A stretch of 64,000 nt of DNA from Corynebacterium sp. P3-F1. GTDB lineage: Bacteria; Actinomycetota; Actinomycetes; Mycobacteriales; Mycobacteriaceae. The notes under the pieces were generated by a model, which was not told where the DNA came from, ran no database searches, and saw nothing but the letters and a program-made list of their open reading frames with translations. Location: positions 558,001 to 622,000 of the forward strand of contig NZ_CP129965.1 in the NCBI RefSeq assembly GCF_030503635.1, written 5' to 3'. The translations under genes were made by a program, and so were the position numbers. Position 1 is the stretch's first letter, and every line of letters starts with the position of its first letter. Positions 47,150 to 57,935 of this stretch are shown here, piece by piece.

Positions 47150-47929
47150 CTACTTGACGGTAACTTGGCGCGGGTTGGTCACGTTGAACTCGCTACCTTC
47201 ACGTTGCAGCACGGTGTCCACGGCGAGTGCTTTGTTCGCGTTGTCCTCGCTCGCACCCCAGACGATGGTCCTGTCATCCTTCAAGTGGAGCACAAACTCG
47301 TACTTCGACTTCGCCTCGATCGACTTCACCGCAGCACGGCCCGGCTCACTGAGTGACGCGGCGATATCGGCCGCATCTTTCCGTGCTGCATCATCCCCCT
47401 CAGCAGAACCAGTGAGCTCCACTGCATCTTCAGGAGGCGTGTCTTGCGCGAATTCCTTGCCCTCGGGGTCAATCAGGTGCGCCCCGCCCGAGCCATTCAC
47501 GTATGCCACGGCCGTGTTTTCTTCCACCTCGATCACGACAGTGGACGGCCACTTTCGGGAGACCGTCGCGGATTTCACCCACGGCAACGAAACGACGTTA
47601 GCCCCTGTGCCGCGCATGCTCACCTGCGCCAGCGGGGTGTCCTCGACGATACCAGCGGCGGTGACCACCTCGTCTTGGCTTAAGTGCCGGCTCCCCTCCA
47701 CCTCGACATTCTTCACCGCGAACAATGGGGTGAAGTAGACCACCGCCCACAGCACCGCAAGCACGACAGCGGCAATGCCCGCGATCCCGAGAACTCGGCT
47801 CCACGGAATCCCGCGGCGACCGCCTGAGGCCCGCTTTCCGTTCTGCTGCGGGCGGTTACGTGTGGTGGTGCTCCGGCGGCCAAAAGCGCGGTCGGCGTTG
47901 CTGTTAGAAGGTGTCACGGAAGTGGACAT
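47150..47929 (-). CDS. ftsQ: Cell division protein FtsQ
   Basis: A 259-residue bitopic protein. A basic, disordered cytoplasmic tail of about 40 residues is followed by one helix (VLGIAGIAAVVLAVLWAVVYF). The POTRA domain begins VKNVEVEGSRHLSQDEVV, and a beta domain ends with NVTNPRQVTVK. FtsQ bridges early and late divisome proteins and pairs with FtsL and FtsB. It lies 5 bp after murC in the dcw order and before ftsZ. Confidence 0.94.
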   Translation of the reverse strand: MSTSVTPSNSNADRAFGRRSTTTRNRPQQNGKRASGGRRGIPWSRVLGIAGIAAVVLAVLWAVVYFTPLFAVKNVEVEGSRHLSQDEVVTAAGIVEDTPLAQVSMRGTGANVVSLPWVKSATVSRKWPSTVVIEVEENTAVAYVNGSGGAHLIDPEGKEFAQDTPPEDAVELTGSAEGDDAARKDAADIAASLSEPGRAAVKSIEAKSKYEFVLHLKDDRTIVWGASEDNANKALAVDTVLQREGSEFNVTNPRQVTVK

Positions 47930-47934
47930 GTCTG

Positions 47935-49416
47935 TCAGTTCGCTTCCCCGGCTGCTGCCAGCGCCTCAAGGATCGGGTCCGCAAGCATGGTCACCGTGCC
48001 CGCGCCCATGGTGATCACCACATCACCGGGGTGGGTCATCTCAGCGACGGTGGCTGGTGCCCGGGAGAAATCCGGCTCGTACACGGTGGCCGTGTCCCCG
48101 GAGATGTGCTGGGTGATGATTCGCGAGTCCACCCCTTCCACAGGCGTCTCGCGGGCGCCGAAGATGTCGAGGACCAAGGCGGCGTCGGCAAGCGACAGCG
48201 CCTCCGCGAATTCCTCTGCGAACGCCTGCGTGCGGGAGTACAGGTGCGGTTGGAAACACACCACGACGCGTCCGCCCTCGCCCTCGGATTCGACCTTGCT
48301 TCGGGCGGCGGAAAGCACAGCGTGCACCTCTGTCGGGTGGTGCGCATAATCGTCGTAGACACGCGTACCAGTCTGCGAGCCCGCGGCAATCTCCCCTCGG
48401 AGCTCGAAGCGGCGGCGCACACCGGTGAAGTTGCTCAGCCCCTCCGCCAATTTCCGTGCGTCTGCTCCTGCGACCGCGCACGCCACAAGCGCGGCTGCGG
48501 AATTGAGCACCATATGGCGGCCTGGAAGCGCGAGGTGGTAGGCGACAGTGCCGTCGATGCCGCTGTGGCCGGCAACGTTGAGCTGAACTGCTACCTCGGT
48601 GACATGGCCCTCAATCACCTCGTCGGTGACCACCGCACCGGCGTGAATGTCCGGGTGGCGTGCGGCTGCTTCCGCTGTGCCGTAGCCGAGCACCGTGATG
48701 CCGCGCTCGGCGGCGCGCAGGCCGCAGCGCACGGATGCGTCGTCGTCGAGACACACGATGAGAGTGCCGCCGTCGACGACACGGTCGGCGAACTCGTCGA
48801 AGACCTGGTAATAACTCTCGGCGTTGCCGAAATAGTCCAAGTGGTCGGGCTCGATGTTGGTGATCACCGCGACGGAGGGGGTGTACCTGAGCAGCGACGC
48901 GTCAGACTCGTCTGCTTCGGCGACGAAGATGCGGCCGCTGCCGTGGTGGGCGTTGGTGCCCGCTCGGTTGAGCTGGCCGCCAATCGCGAACGAGGGGTCC
49001 TCCCCCGCCGCCTGCAGCGCGACAACCGCCATCGATGTCGTCGACGTTTTGCCGTGGGTGCCAGCGAAGAGCACCTGCGTGTAGCCCTCCATTAACTCCC
49101 CCAAAAGGTCGGAGCGGCGGATGACCGGAATGCCCCGCTGCGCGGCGGAGACCAGCTCAGGGTTGTCCTTGGGGATGGCGGCGAAACTGGTCACCACCAC
49201 TGTCGGCTGGTCGCCGGCGAGATCGAGGTTCTCCGCGGCGTGACCCACCGCGATCGTCGCGCCCTGGGCGCGTAACGCACGAACCGGGCGGGAATCTTTC
49301 ACGTCGGAACCGGTGACCACGGCGCCGCGGTCCAAAAGAATCCGTGCGACACCGGACATACCGGACCCGCCGATGCCGATCAAGTGGACACGAGAGAGAT
49401 CGATGGAAGAAGTCAT
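47935..49416 (-). CDS. murC: UDP-N-acetylmuramate--L-alanine ligase
   Basis: A 493-residue Mur ligase that adds L-Ala to UDP-MurNAc. [12 protein letters not shown] near the N-terminus binds the UDP part. The ATP loop GTHGKTS is at 119-125. [10 protein letters not shown] and GHLTEVAV-type middle-domain motifs, followed by [10 protein letters not shown] of the C-terminal domain, complete the three-domain pattern. Its start overlaps the murG stop by four bases (ATGA). Confidence 0.97.
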   Translation of the reverse strand: MTSSIDLSRVHLIGIGGSGMSGVARILLDRGAVVTGSDVKDSRPVRALRAQGATIAVGHAAENLDLAGDQPTVVVTSFAAIPKDNPELVSAAQRGIPVIRRSDLLGELMEGYTQVLFAGTHGKTSTTSMAVVALQAAGEDPSFAIGGQLNRAGTNAHHGSGRIFVAEADESDASLLRYTPSVAVITNIEPDHLDYFGNAESYYQVFDEFADRVVDGGTLIVCLDDDASVRCGLRAAERGITVLGYGTAEAAARHPDIHAGAVVTDEVIEGHVTEVAVQLNVAGHSGIDGTVAYHLALPGRHMVLNSAAALVACAVAGADARKLAEGLSNFTGVRRRFELRGEIAAGSQTGTRVYDDYAHHPTEVHAVLSAARSKVESEGEGGRVVVCFQPHLYSRTQAFAEEFAEALSLADAALVLDIFGARETPVEGVDSRIITQHISGDTATVYEPDFSRAPATVAEMTHPGDVVITMGAGTVTMLADPILEALAAAGEAN

Positions 49417-50483
49417 GATGTCCTTTCGCCAATGATCCGCCGGGCAATTTCCTCCGCCGCGTTGCCCGCCCCTGAGCCCGACAAAGCGGTGCGCATTGAT
49501 TCAGCAGAGCCGCCGGGCTGAAGAATGCCCGTGACCGCGTCGACGAGGGCGTCGGGGGTGAGCGCCGCGTCGTCGATACGCATGGCGGCGCCGGCCTCCA
49601 CGAGGTGGGCGGAGTTCAAGCCTTGCTCGCCGTTGCCGTGGGGCAACGGGATGTAGATGGCGGGAACGCCCGCCGCGGAATTCTCCGCCACCGTCATCGC
49701 TCCGGAGCGGCAAATGACCACGTCAGCCACGCCGTACGCCGCTTCCATGTCGTCGATGTAGGGCACGGCGGTGTAATGCTCGTGCGGTTGCGGCGCATCG
49801 TTCTTGCGGCCGTAGGCGTGCAACACCTGGTAGCCGGCAGCGACGATGCGGCCGACGGCCCCCGCGAGCGCGTCGTTGATGCTGCGCGCGCCCTGCGATC
49901 CGCCGGTGACGAGCACCGTCGGGCGCTGCGGATCCAGGTTCCACATCTTGTAACCGCGTTCCGCCTTCACGCCGTCCGGGTCTTCGCCCACGCCCGGGCG
50001 GACCGGCACGCCAAGCACTTCCCCGGGCATTCCGGAGTCGGGCACCGCGTTGAAGCCGGTGCCCCCCAACTTCACACCGAGCTTGTTTGCTATGCCAGCT
50101 AGAGCGTTGGTCTCGAGCACGTAAAACGGAATCCGCATGGACGTCGCTGCCAGGTACGCCGATGCCGAGACATAGCCGCCGGTGCCGAAGACGGCATCAG
50201 CCTGTGTCTTCTTCAGGACGGCGCGGGTCTGGGACACGGAGCGCACCAGCTTCGCGGGCACTCCGAGCAGCTTCAGGGGCTTTTTGCGGGGAATGGGCAC
50301 AGGCTCGATCAATTCGAGCGGGAAACCGCGGGCGGGAACAATAGTCGTTTCCAGACCCTTCTCGGTTCCGAGTGCAGTGACCTCTGCGTCATAGGTGTCG
50401 CGCAATACTTCCGCCACTGCTAATGCTGGCTCAATGTGGCCGGCAGTGCCGCCGCCGGCAACCACGATGCGTCGTGCTGTCAC
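49413..50483 (-). CDS. murG: Lipid II synthase (UDP-GlcNAc transferase MurG)
   Basis: A 356-residue GT-B transferase that adds GlcNAc to lipid I at the inner membrane face. [16 protein letters not shown] is the N-terminal acceptor loop, [12 protein letters not shown] the second glycine-rich loop, and [15 protein letters not shown] the donor-side motif. [10 protein letters not shown] and [16 protein letters not shown] are the C-terminal UDP-GlcNAc site. It starts at GTG 50483 and overlaps murC by four bases. Confidence 0.97.
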   Translation of the reverse strand: MTARRIVVAGGGTAGHIEPALAVAEVLRDTYDAEVTALGTEKGLETTIVPARGFPLELIEPVPIPRKKPLKLLGVPAKLVRSVSQTRAVLKKTQADAVFGTGGYVSASAYLAATSMRIPFYVLETNALAGIANKLGVKLGGTGFNAVPDSGMPGEVLGVPVRPGVGEDPDGVKAERGYKMWNLDPQRPTVLVTGGSQGARSINDALAGAVGRIVAAGYQVLHAYGRKNDAPQPHEHYTAVPYIDDMEAAYGVADVVICRSGAMTVAENSAAGVPAIYIPLPHGNGEQGLNSAHLVEAGAAMRIDDAALTPDALVDAVTGILQPGGSAESMRTALSGSGAGNAAEEIARRIIGERTS

Positions 50484-50503
50484 GGGTCAATCAACCGCCT
50501 TTT

Positions 50504-52153
50504 CTATCCGGCGCGGCGGGTGTCGCTGTTCCGGTGGTTCCGGTGCTCCCGGTGCGCGCGTGGGTCATCGTAACGCGTCCGCTCTGCCGACCGGGATCCG
50601 GTTCGGGTTCCGGGACGCGGAGCCGTCCTGGCTGCGGGTCGCCCTGCACTTCGGGCTTGGGCCCTGACCCGCGACGGGCCCTGTGTTCGCGGCGCAGGCC
50701 CCACCACTTCAGCGTCGCCGTGCACGGGATGCCGGCGTGCGGTGACGGGGGTGCCGTAGGGATTCACCTGTTCTTTCTTCCCCGCGCGACCCCGCCGCTC
50801 ACGCGGCTCCGAGGCGCTGGGCTCCCGCAGCAGGAACAGGCGGTCGAACAGGGGACGGCCGTAGTTCTGCATCGACGACACAGCTCCCGGCTCGTGGCGT
50901 GCCACCGAGGCAACCAAGCCCATTGCGCCAAGGGTAATCACCGCTGAGGTTCCGCCCGCAGAAATCATGGGCAGCTGGATACCGGTGACCGGAAGCAGCC
51001 CAATGACGTAACCGATATTGATGAATGCCTGGGAGACGATGCCTGTGGTGATCGAAGCTGCCAGCAGCGCCTGGTACTGGTTCGCAGCCAACCGTGCAGT
51101 ACGCAGCCCGAAGAAAAGCAGCATGGTGAACAGGATGATCACGAGTGCGCCGCCCCACAGGCCGAGCTCCTCGCCGATGACAGCGAAGATGAAGTCATTC
51201 TTTGCTTCCGGCAGGTAGAACCACTTCGCGCGCGACTGCCCCAGCCCCACGCCGAAGAGCGAGCCGTCCGCGAGGGAGAGGAAGCCCTGGTACGACTGGA
51301 ACGCCACGCCGCGGGTGTCTTCGAAGCGGCCGAAGAGCGCGTCGAAGTAGACGTGGAAGCGCTGGGAACGGAACCCGCCGGCGAGCATGACACCGGCGAA
51401 AAGCAGGGCGCCGAATCCGGCGACAACGCCGATAAATTTCCAGGAGATTCCCGCGAAGACGAGAATGAACGCGACGACGATACAGAATGAAACGGCCATG
51501 CCGAGGTCACCCTGCGCCGCGATGAGCACCACGCACACCACTGCCACAAATGCGAACGGGACGAATCCGTTGGTCATGTCGAGCATGCGCCGCGGGTCTT
51601 TGTTAGCCAGGATCGAAGCACCCCAGACACAGATGGCCACCCTGGCCACCTCCGACGGCTGCAGCTGGAAACCGCCGATGTAGATCCAGGACTGGGATCC
51701 GGCTTCTTCGCGGCCGGTGCCAATGCCCGGAATGAGCACCGCTATAAGCAGCAGGATCGATATCCCTATCAAGATCCACGCGATGCCACGCACGCGTTCC
51801 GGTGGGATTTGCAGGGCGAGCCAGAACACGAACAGACCCATGGACACGACGAGAACCTGCTTGAGCGGCTGCGCCCACACAGAGGAATCGTTCAACGCGG
51901 ACCACGTCATCGACGAGCTGGTGACCATGACCACGCCGAGCCCGGTGAGGACGAGCACGATCGTGCGGACCATCGTGTAGTCCAGCAGCGGACGCGAATC
52001 CATCCAGGCGTTCATGCGCGACAGCGCCCGCGCCATTCCGGACGAATACTGGCCCGCGTTCCGCTGGCGCGATTGAGCGGGCCGCGTCGGTTTTTTAGCG
52101 CGCGGGGTGCGGGTCTGTGGTCGCCGAGGATGGCGCTGTGCTGCTGTGGTCAT
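50504..52153 (-). CDS. ftsW: Peptidoglycan glycosyltransferase FtsW
   Basis: A 549-residue SEDS protein with about ten helices. Diagnostic motifs include GGFQLQPSEVARVA, AAQGDLGMAVSF (with the catalytic Asp) and INIGYVIGLLPVTGIQLPMISAGGTS spread over 26 residues. A basic N-terminal tail of about 50 residues and a long Arg/Pro/Ser-rich C-terminal tail (RPAARTAPRPGTRTGSRSAE) flank the membrane core. It polymerises lipid II at the septum with FtsI. In Mycobacterium the FtsW tail contacts FtsZ; a similar role here is inferred. Confidence 0.95.
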   Translation of the reverse strand: MTTAAQRHPRRPQTRTPRAKKPTRPAQSRQRNAGQYSSGMARALSRMNAWMDSRPLLDYTMVRTIVLVLTGLGVVMVTSSSMTWSALNDSSVWAQPLKQVLVVSMGLFVFWLALQIPPERVRGIAWILIGISILLLIAVLIPGIGTGREEAGSQSWIYIGGFQLQPSEVARVAICVWGASILANKDPRRMLDMTNGFVPFAFVAVVCVVLIAAQGDLGMAVSFCIVVAFILVFAGISWKFIGVVAGFGALLFAGVMLAGGFRSQRFHVYFDALFGRFEDTRGVAFQSYQGFLSLADGSLFGVGLGQSRAKWFYLPEAKNDFIFAVIGEELGLWGGALVIILFTMLLFFGLRTARLAANQYQALLAASITTGIVSQAFINIGYVIGLLPVTGIQLPMISAGGTSAVITLGAMGLVASVARHEPGAVSSMQNYGRPLFDRLFLLREPSASEPRERRGRAGKKEQVNPYGTPVTARRHPVHGDAEVVGPAPRTQGPSRVRAQARSAGRPAARTAPRPGTRTGSRSAERTRYDDPRAHREHRNHRNSDTRRAG

Positions 52154-52169
52154 CGTGTTTCACACTGCC

Positions 52170-53648
52170 TTAAGCGTCGTGTTTTCCGTCGAGGGCACGC
52201 GCGGACGCGGCGAAGATATTTCCCCTCTGCGCCATTCCGGAGTACATGTCCAGGCTCGCGGCGGCGGGTGCGAGGATCACTGCGTCGCCCGGTCGCGCGT
52301 GCTGCGCGGCGAAGTCAACGGCCGCCCGCATCGCTTCATGCGGGTCGGTGCTATCCGTCGAGAAAACGGGAATGTCGGGGGCATGCTTATCGACGGCCCG
52401 TGCAATCTCCTCCCTATCCACCCCCAACAGGGCGACCGCCCGGAAGCGGCGGGCGTGCTGCGCAACGAGCTCGTCCACGTCGGCGCCTTTCAGCTGGCCA
52501 CCGGCGACCCACACGATCTTGCTCTCGTGGCCGCCGGCACCGTGACCGGCCCCGCCAATGGCACCGCGCAACGCTGAGTCGGCCGCGTGCGGGTTGGTGG
52601 CTTTGGAGTTGTCCACCCACGTCACGCCGCCGCTGGAATGAACGACAGCGCCGCGGTGGCCGGAGACGTGGTACCCGTGCAGCCCGCGGTGGATGTGCTC
52701 GGGTGCGGCGCCCTGAGTGACGGCTACCGCTGCTGCGGCGAGAGCGTCGAGCACACCCGCCTGCCCGGCAGGCTCGATTCCGTCAACAGGGGTAATCTCC
52801 ACGGGAACTCTCGCCCCGCCACTGATCTTCTCCCCGATGCGGCTGACGATGGTCCCGTCGACAATCCCGACTTGCCCCGCCTCCGGTTCACGCAACGTGA
52901 ACCCGATGATTCCGTTGCGGCCGGATTGTTCCGCATATCTGAGCACCTTCGGGTCATCACTGCCTGCGACCGCGACGGAGCTTTCAAAGACCTTCGCTTT
53001 CGAGCTTGCGTACGCGTCGAATGAGCCGTGCCAGTCGATGTGGTCCTCTGCGAGATTGAGCAGCACCCCGGCGTCCGGCGTGAGCGTGTCCGACCAGTGC
53101 AGCTGGAAGCTGGACAACTCCGCCACCAGCACGTCCACACGCGGTTCGGTTGTGAGTGCGTCGCCGACTGCGACACCGATATTCCCGCAGGCGATCGCGC
53201 GCTTTCCGGTGTAGGATCCCGTTTCCTGCATGATGGCGGCCAGCATGCCCGTCGTGGTGGTCTTGCCGTTCGTGCCAGTGACGACAAGCCAATCCCGCGG
53301 TGGGCCGAACACTCCGGCGCGGTCGAGCCGGAAGCACAATTCCACGTCCCCGAACACCTCGCATCCGGCATCCCGGGCAGCAGACAACAAGGGCGAATCA
53401 GGGCGCCAACCGGGCGAAGTGACCACAGTCGGGTAATCACCCGCGGTGCGCCCCGTTTCTTCCGTGGTTAGTCCACCAAGGAAATTGGGGCCCGCAATCT
53501 CTGCAATCCGGGCTAGCTTTCCCGCGTCGTCGTCCGCGACTGCGAAAGACACCGGGGTCTGGGCGAGAAGCTTCGCCGCACCTAGCCCGGACACACCCGC
53601 CCCGGCAAGAAGGACGGGACCAGCCACGGGGACATCTGTTGCTGTCAT
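52170..53648 (-). CDS. murD: UDP-N-acetylmuramoyl-L-alanine--D-glutamate ligase
   Basis: A 492-residue Mur ligase that adds D-Glu. The N-terminal [13 protein letters not shown] is Rossmann-like, the ATP loop GTNGKTT is at 125-131, and [29 protein letters not shown] are MurD motifs. ATG 53648 overlaps the mraY stop by four bases; the longer frame inside mraY is rejected. The sequence between DSKAT and the end is normal length. It follows mraY in the dcw order. Confidence 0.96.
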   Translation of the reverse strand: MTATDVPVAGPVLLAGAGVSGLGAAKLLAQTPVSFAVADDDAGKLARIAEIAGPNFLGGLTTEETGRTAGDYPTVVTSPGWRPDSPLLSAARDAGCEVFGDVELCFRLDRAGVFGPPRDWLVVTGTNGKTTTTGMLAAIMQETGSYTGKRAIACGNIGVAVGDALTTEPRVDVLVAELSSFQLHWSDTLTPDAGVLLNLAEDHIDWHGSFDAYASSKAKVFESSVAVAGSDDPKVLRYAEQSGRNGIIGFTLREPEAGQVGIVDGTIVSRIGEKISGGARVPVEITPVDGIEPAGQAGVLDALAAAAVAVTQGAAPEHIHRGLHGYHVSGHRGAVVHSSGGVTWVDNSKATNPHAADSALRGAIGGAGHGAGGHESKIVWVAGGQLKGADVDELVAQHARRFRAVALLGVDREEIARAVDKHAPDIPVFSTDSTDPHEAMRAAVDFAAQHARPGDAVILAPAAASLDMYSGMAQRGNIFAASARALDGKHDA

Positions 53649-54757
53649 GCCAAGCTCACCCCGGCAGAAGAAAGCCATTCCGTATAGAACACAGCCAGAC
53701 CGAGGACGACCGCGATGGCGCAGATGACCCAGAACCGGATGACCACAGTGGTCTCCGCCCATCCGCCGTTTTCAAAGTGGTGGTGGAAGGGTGCCATGCG
53801 GAAGACGCGCTTACCGGTGGTCTTGAACACAGCCACCTGGATGACAACCGAGGCGGCCTCCACGACAAAGAGTGCTCCGATGACGACCATGAGCACCTCG
53901 GTGCGGCTGGCAATGGATACGCCTGCGACCAAGCCGCCAAGTGCGAGCGAGCCGGTATCACCCATGAAGATCTTCGCCGGCGCGGCGTTCCACCACAGGA
54001 AGCCGATGCACCCGCCCAAGCCTGCGGCGCACAGAACAGCAAGGTCAAGCGGGTCGCGCACGTCGTAGCAGCCGGCCCCCGGTGCCTGGGAGCAGGAATT
54101 CCGGAACTGCCAGAAGGTGATCAGGGTGTAGCCGAACATCACCAGTGCCGTCGAACCGGCCGCGAGACCGTCGAGGCCGTCAGTGAGGTTCACGGCATTG
54201 GACCACGCAGCGATGAGGAAGTACACGAAGATCAGGAACAGGATCGTGCCCACCACTGCCCCGCCGACAGCGAGATCGAACGTCTCAATGTCGCGGATGA
54301 AGCTCACATGCGTCGATCCCGGCGTGAGACCCGTACGGTCCTGCGGGAAGCGCAGCAGAAGGAAACCGAAAATCAACGAAATGGCGAGCTGCCCGACCAA
54401 TTTCGCAGTTTTGTTCAGCCCGAGATTGCGGTTGAAGAAGAGTTTGAGGCCGTCGTCGGCGAAGCCGAGCAGGCCGAGCCCAACGGTCAAGCCGAGCACG
54501 AGCAAGCCCGAAGCGGTGAATTCGCCGTGGCCCGTTGCCATCCCCCAGAATCCCACAACAAGGTAGGCGACAACGATGCCCAGCAAGATTGCGATGCCGC
54601 CCATGGTCGGGGTACCCCGCTTGCGGATGTGCGATGCCGGCCCGTCCTCGCGGATCTCTTGCCCCTTACCGGCAGAGGTGAAGTAGCGGATGAGCAGAGG
54701 TGTGGTGAAAATGGCGACGAGGAAGCTGATCGCCCCCGACATGATGAGCTGGGTCAT
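53645..54757 (-). CDS. mraY: Phospho-N-acetylmuramoyl-pentapeptide transferase
   Basis: A 370-residue enzyme with about ten helices that makes lipid I from UDP-MurNAc-pentapeptide and undecaprenyl phosphate. The catalytic and metal-binding motifs are [36 protein letters not shown] and [12 protein letters not shown], with HHHFE in the last cytoplasmic loop. Its start overlaps the murF stop by four bases and its stop overlaps murD. Confidence 0.97.
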   Translation of the reverse strand: MTQLIMSGAISFLVAIFTTPLLIRYFTSAGKGQEIREDGPASHIRKRGTPTMGGIAILLGIVVAYLVVGFWGMATGHGEFTASGLLVLGLTVGLGLLGFADDGLKLFFNRNLGLNKTAKLVGQLAISLIFGFLLLRFPQDRTGLTPGSTHVSFIRDIETFDLAVGGAVVGTILFLIFVYFLIAAWSNAVNLTDGLDGLAAGSTALVMFGYTLITFWQFRNSCSQAPGAGCYDVRDPLDLAVLCAAGLGGCIGFLWWNAAPAKIFMGDTGSLALGGLVAGVSIASRTEVLMVVIGALFVVEAASVVIQVAVFKTTGKRVFRMAPFHHHFENGGWAETTVVIRFWVICAIAVVLGLAVFYTEWLSSAGVSLA

Positions 54758-56337
54758 GGTTTGCTACCTCGCGTCTTCCTGGTTGATGTGTGTGTGTTGC
54801 GGGCTGGCGCCGGGGTGTCAGCGAGCAGCGCTTCGGCGACACGCCACAGCCCAATGGCATTGGATGCTTTGACCAGCACAACGTCGCGTTCCTCGCGGCT
54901 GCGCCAGTTCTCTTCACCGGGCGGGGCTGTTCGGACGATCTCACCGACGATCCCCGTGGCACGGTTGACATCGGGTGCCGTGTAGGTGGCAATCCCCCGC
55001 TCCGCGGCGTGCTCCGCAAGGACACGGGTCTCTTCGCTCTCCCCCACGACGACAAGGTGCGTGACACTGTAGCGCGCAAGCTCGTCGCCCAATGCCCGGT
55101 GCGCCTCGACTGAATCGGAGCCGAGCTCGCCCATTTCGCCGAGCACGGCGATCGACCGGACACCGGGCCGCGCGGCGGCTGTAAATCCGAGCGCGGCGAT
55201 TCCGGCGCGCATGGAGTCCGGGTTAGCGTTGTACGCATCGTTTATCACGGTCAATCCGTCGGCGCGGGTATTCACGTCCATGCGGTTGACGGACACGCTG
55301 TGCGCGTTGGACAACGCGTCGGCGACCGTCGCCGCGTCGAGCCCCGCCTCGATGCCCACCGCAGCGGCAGCCAGGGCATTCGACACCTGGTGCGCGCCGA
55401 AGACCTTCAGGCTCACCCGCTGCGGGTCCCCCGCGGGGGAATGCATGGTGAAAGTGGCACGCGCGACGTCGTCAAGCTGAATGTCCGTCGCATAGTACTC
55501 GGACGCTTCTCCTTGCGCGGCAGCGGAGTTGTCCGCGGAAAAGCGCACGACGCGCCCCCGGGTGCGCGGAGCCATGCCGGCCACGAGCTTGTCATCTGCG
55601 TTGAGAATGGCCACACCGTTTTCAGGCAGCGCTTCGACGAGCTCACCTTTCGCTTTCGCGATGTTTTCACGCGAGCCGAACTCGCCCAAGTGTGCGCTAC
55701 CGACGTTGAGCACCACTCCGATATGCGGCGGAGCGATGTTGGCCAATTGGGCAATGTGGCCGATATTTCGCGCAGACATTTCGGCGACGAGGAAATCCGT
55801 TTCTTCCGTGCAGCGCAGCACGGTGTACGGAAGACCGATCTCGTTATTGAACGATCCCGGTGGCGCAACGGTCTCCCCTCCGCGCCCGAGAACATTCGCA
55901 ATGAGATCCTTCGTAGACGTTTTTCCCGCAGAGCCGGTCACGCCCGTGATGCACAAACCGTGCTTTTCCACGAGGGTGCCCGCCACATGCGCAGCCAATT
56001 TGGCCATTCCGGCGACAACGGCGCGCGCCGATCCGTCAGGGTCGCCCGCGGCGAGATCGGAATTGTCCCCCTCAATCTGCTCGACAGAAGGGAGAATGAC
56101 GGCGGGGACGCCGACTTCGCGGGCGACGAGCGCTCCCACCGCACCCCGCGCGACCGCGGATTCCGCGAAATCGTGCCCGTCGACGTTGCTGCCTGGAAGG
56201 GCGACGAAGAGACCGCCGGGAGTGATCTTGCGCGAATCGAATTCAACGTAGCTAGTTACTGTCGCGTCCGGGTCGGCGGAATCGCTCAGCGTTCCACCAG
56301 TGACCCGTGCGATGTGACCCAGTGTCATGGGAATCAT
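54754..56337 (-). CDS. murF: UDP-MurNAc-tripeptide--D-Ala-D-Ala ligase
   Basis: A 527-residue Mur ligase that adds the D-Ala-D-Ala dipeptide. The ATP loop GSAGKTS lies at 135-141, and [31 protein letters not shown] and [14 protein letters not shown] are MurF-type motifs. The C-terminal 20 residues are basic. The start ATG 56337 overlaps murE by four bases, and the stop overlaps the mraY start, so the whole run is coupled. Confidence 0.96.
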   Translation of the reverse strand: MIPMTLGHIARVTGGTLSDSADPDATVTSYVEFDSRKITPGGLFVALPGSNVDGHDFAESAVARGAVGALVAREVGVPAVILPSVEQIEGDNSDLAAGDPDGSARAVVAGMAKLAAHVAGTLVEKHGLCITGVTGSAGKTSTKDLIANVLGRGGETVAPPGSFNNEIGLPYTVLRCTEETDFLVAEMSARNIGHIAQLANIAPPHIGVVLNVGSAHLGEFGSRENIAKAKGELVEALPENGVAILNADDKLVAGMAPRTRGRVVRFSADNSAAAQGEASEYYATDIQLDDVARATFTMHSPAGDPQRVSLKVFGAHQVSNALAAAAVGIEAGLDAATVADALSNAHSVSVNRMDVNTRADGLTVINDAYNANPDSMRAGIAALGFTAAARPGVRSIAVLGEMGELGSDSVEAHRALGDELARYSVTHLVVVGESEETRVLAEHAAERGIATYTAPDVNRATGIVGEIVRTAPPGEENWRSREERDVVLVKASNAIGLWRVAEALLADTPAPARNTHTSTRKTRGSKP

Positions 56338-57917
56338 GCCCGATCCTCCTTAGCTGTGGCTTTCGCTCCGAAACCTGCGTGCGCCAACGCTGCGCGCATC
56401 TCTTCCCTGTCGTCGAAATGGTGCGTGACGCCGCCGATGATCTGGCCCACCTCATGGCCTTTACCCACGACGATAACCGCGTCGCCGGGCCGCGCCCACG
56501 CGACCAGCTGTCTGATGGCGTCCGCGCGCGAATCGCTCTCGCGGATCTCAACCTGGCCCGGCTCGCCGGCGGCCTCCTCAGCGCCGGCGAGTACCGCGGC
56601 GCGGATCGCTGTTGGGTCCTCGGTGCGTGGATTGTCGTCAGTAACGATCACCAGATCCGCGCGTCGCGCCGACTCCGCGCCCATCACAGCGCGTTTAGAC
56701 TGGTCGCGGTCGCCTCCCGCTCCCACGACAATGCCCACACGTCCATCGACCTGCTCCCGCAAGGAGTCGAGCGCCGCCGCGATTGCCGCCGGCTTGTGGG
56801 CGTAGTCCACCACGGCGACGAACTCTTGGCCCGCGTCGATGCGTTCCATTCTTCCCGGTACCGCTGCTCCGGTCAGTCCGTTAAGGAACTCCGCCGCATC
56901 GATGCCCGCCGCATCCGCGATCGCGGTAGCAAGTGCCGCGTTGGCTACATTGAATGCACCGGGCAGAGGCAGACGCGCATCGATTTCGATTCCGCGCAAA
57001 CGCACCGTGATGTCTTGCGCGCCGCTGTCGGTTGTGCCGTTGAGTGTCGCTTCGCACTCGAGGTGGGCTTGTCCATGCGTACCGACGGTCACAACGACCG
57101 ATTCGCCTTCAGAGGCACCCTCTGCCGCGCGACGTACCATTCGCTCGCCCCACTCGTCGTCCACGCAGATCACGCTGGTCTTCGCCGCCAACGAGGACTG
57201 ACGGTCGAAGAGCATCGCTTTCGCGTCGAAGTAGTCTTCCATCGTCGGATGGAAATCGAGGTGGTCCTGCGACAGGTTAGTGAACCCGGCCACGTCGAAT
57301 GCAGTGCCTGTGACGCGCCCGAGAACCAAGGCGTGGGAGGAGACTTCCATGACCACGTGAGTGACGCCGCGGTCGACCATGAGCGCGAAGAGCTCTTGCA
57401 GCTTCGGTGCCTCGGGGGTGGTCAACGACGTCGGGACATCCTCGCCCTTGATCCTGGTGCCCGTTGTGCCAATGAGCCCCACCGCGCAACCGGCTGCAGA
57501 AAGGCCAGCTTCGAGCATGTACGTCGTCGTGGTCTTTCCCGACGTGCCCGTCACGCCAATCACGGTGAGCTTGTCCGAGGGGTTGCCGTGGATCTCAGCG
57601 GAAACAGGCCCCAGAATCGCCCTGACATCGTCAACCACCAGCACCGGACGGGTTTCTCCCGCCTGCGCCAGAATGTCCCAACCGGCGTGGTCGGTGAGGA
57701 TAGCGGTGGCCTCAGAAGATTCCGCGAATGCGGCACCGTGGACGCGTGTGCCGGGCAGCGCCGCGAAAATCCAGCCCGCTTCCACTGCGTGGGAGTCGAG
57801 GCTGATGCCCGTTACCGTGAGCGCACCGGTCGGCCGGTTCTCCACCGTCGCCGCGGCGATGTCCGCCACCGTTTCCAATGCGACGGCGGCCGCACGATTA
57901 CTGTCGATGCCGTTCAT
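56334..57917 (-). CDS. murE: UDP-MurNAc-L-Ala-D-Glu--meso-diaminopimelate ligase
   Basis: A 527-residue Mur ligase. The ATP loop GTSGKTT lies at 124-130, and EVSSHAL at 191-197 is typical. The DNPR motif (428-431, in TDDNPRTEDP) marks selectivity for meso-diaminopimelate, the third stem residue of corynebacterial peptidoglycan. I start at ATG 57917, preceded by GAGGAG; the GTG two codons earlier is within that site. It follows ftsI by 18 bp. Confidence 0.96.
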   Translation of the reverse strand: MNGIDSNRAAAVALETVADIAAATVENRPTGALTVTGISLDSHAVEAGWIFAALPGTRVHGAAFAESSEATAILTDHAGWDILAQAGETRPVLVVDDVRAILGPVSAEIHGNPSDKLTVIGVTGTSGKTTTTYMLEAGLSAAGCAVGLIGTTGTRIKGEDVPTSLTTPEAPKLQELFALMVDRGVTHVVMEVSSHALVLGRVTGTAFDVAGFTNLSQDHLDFHPTMEDYFDAKAMLFDRQSSLAAKTSVICVDDEWGERMVRRAAEGASEGESVVVTVGTHGQAHLECEATLNGTTDSGAQDITVRLRGIEIDARLPLPGAFNVANAALATAIADAAGIDAAEFLNGLTGAAVPGRMERIDAGQEFVAVVDYAHKPAAIAAALDSLREQVDGRVGIVVGAGGDRDQSKRAVMGAESARRADLVIVTDDNPRTEDPTAIRAAVLAGAEEAAGEPGQVEIRESDSRADAIRQLVAWARPGDAVIVVGKGHEVGQIIGGVTHHFDDREEMRAALAHAGFGAKATAKEDRA

Positions 57918-57935
57918 GACCACTCCTCGCTTTCT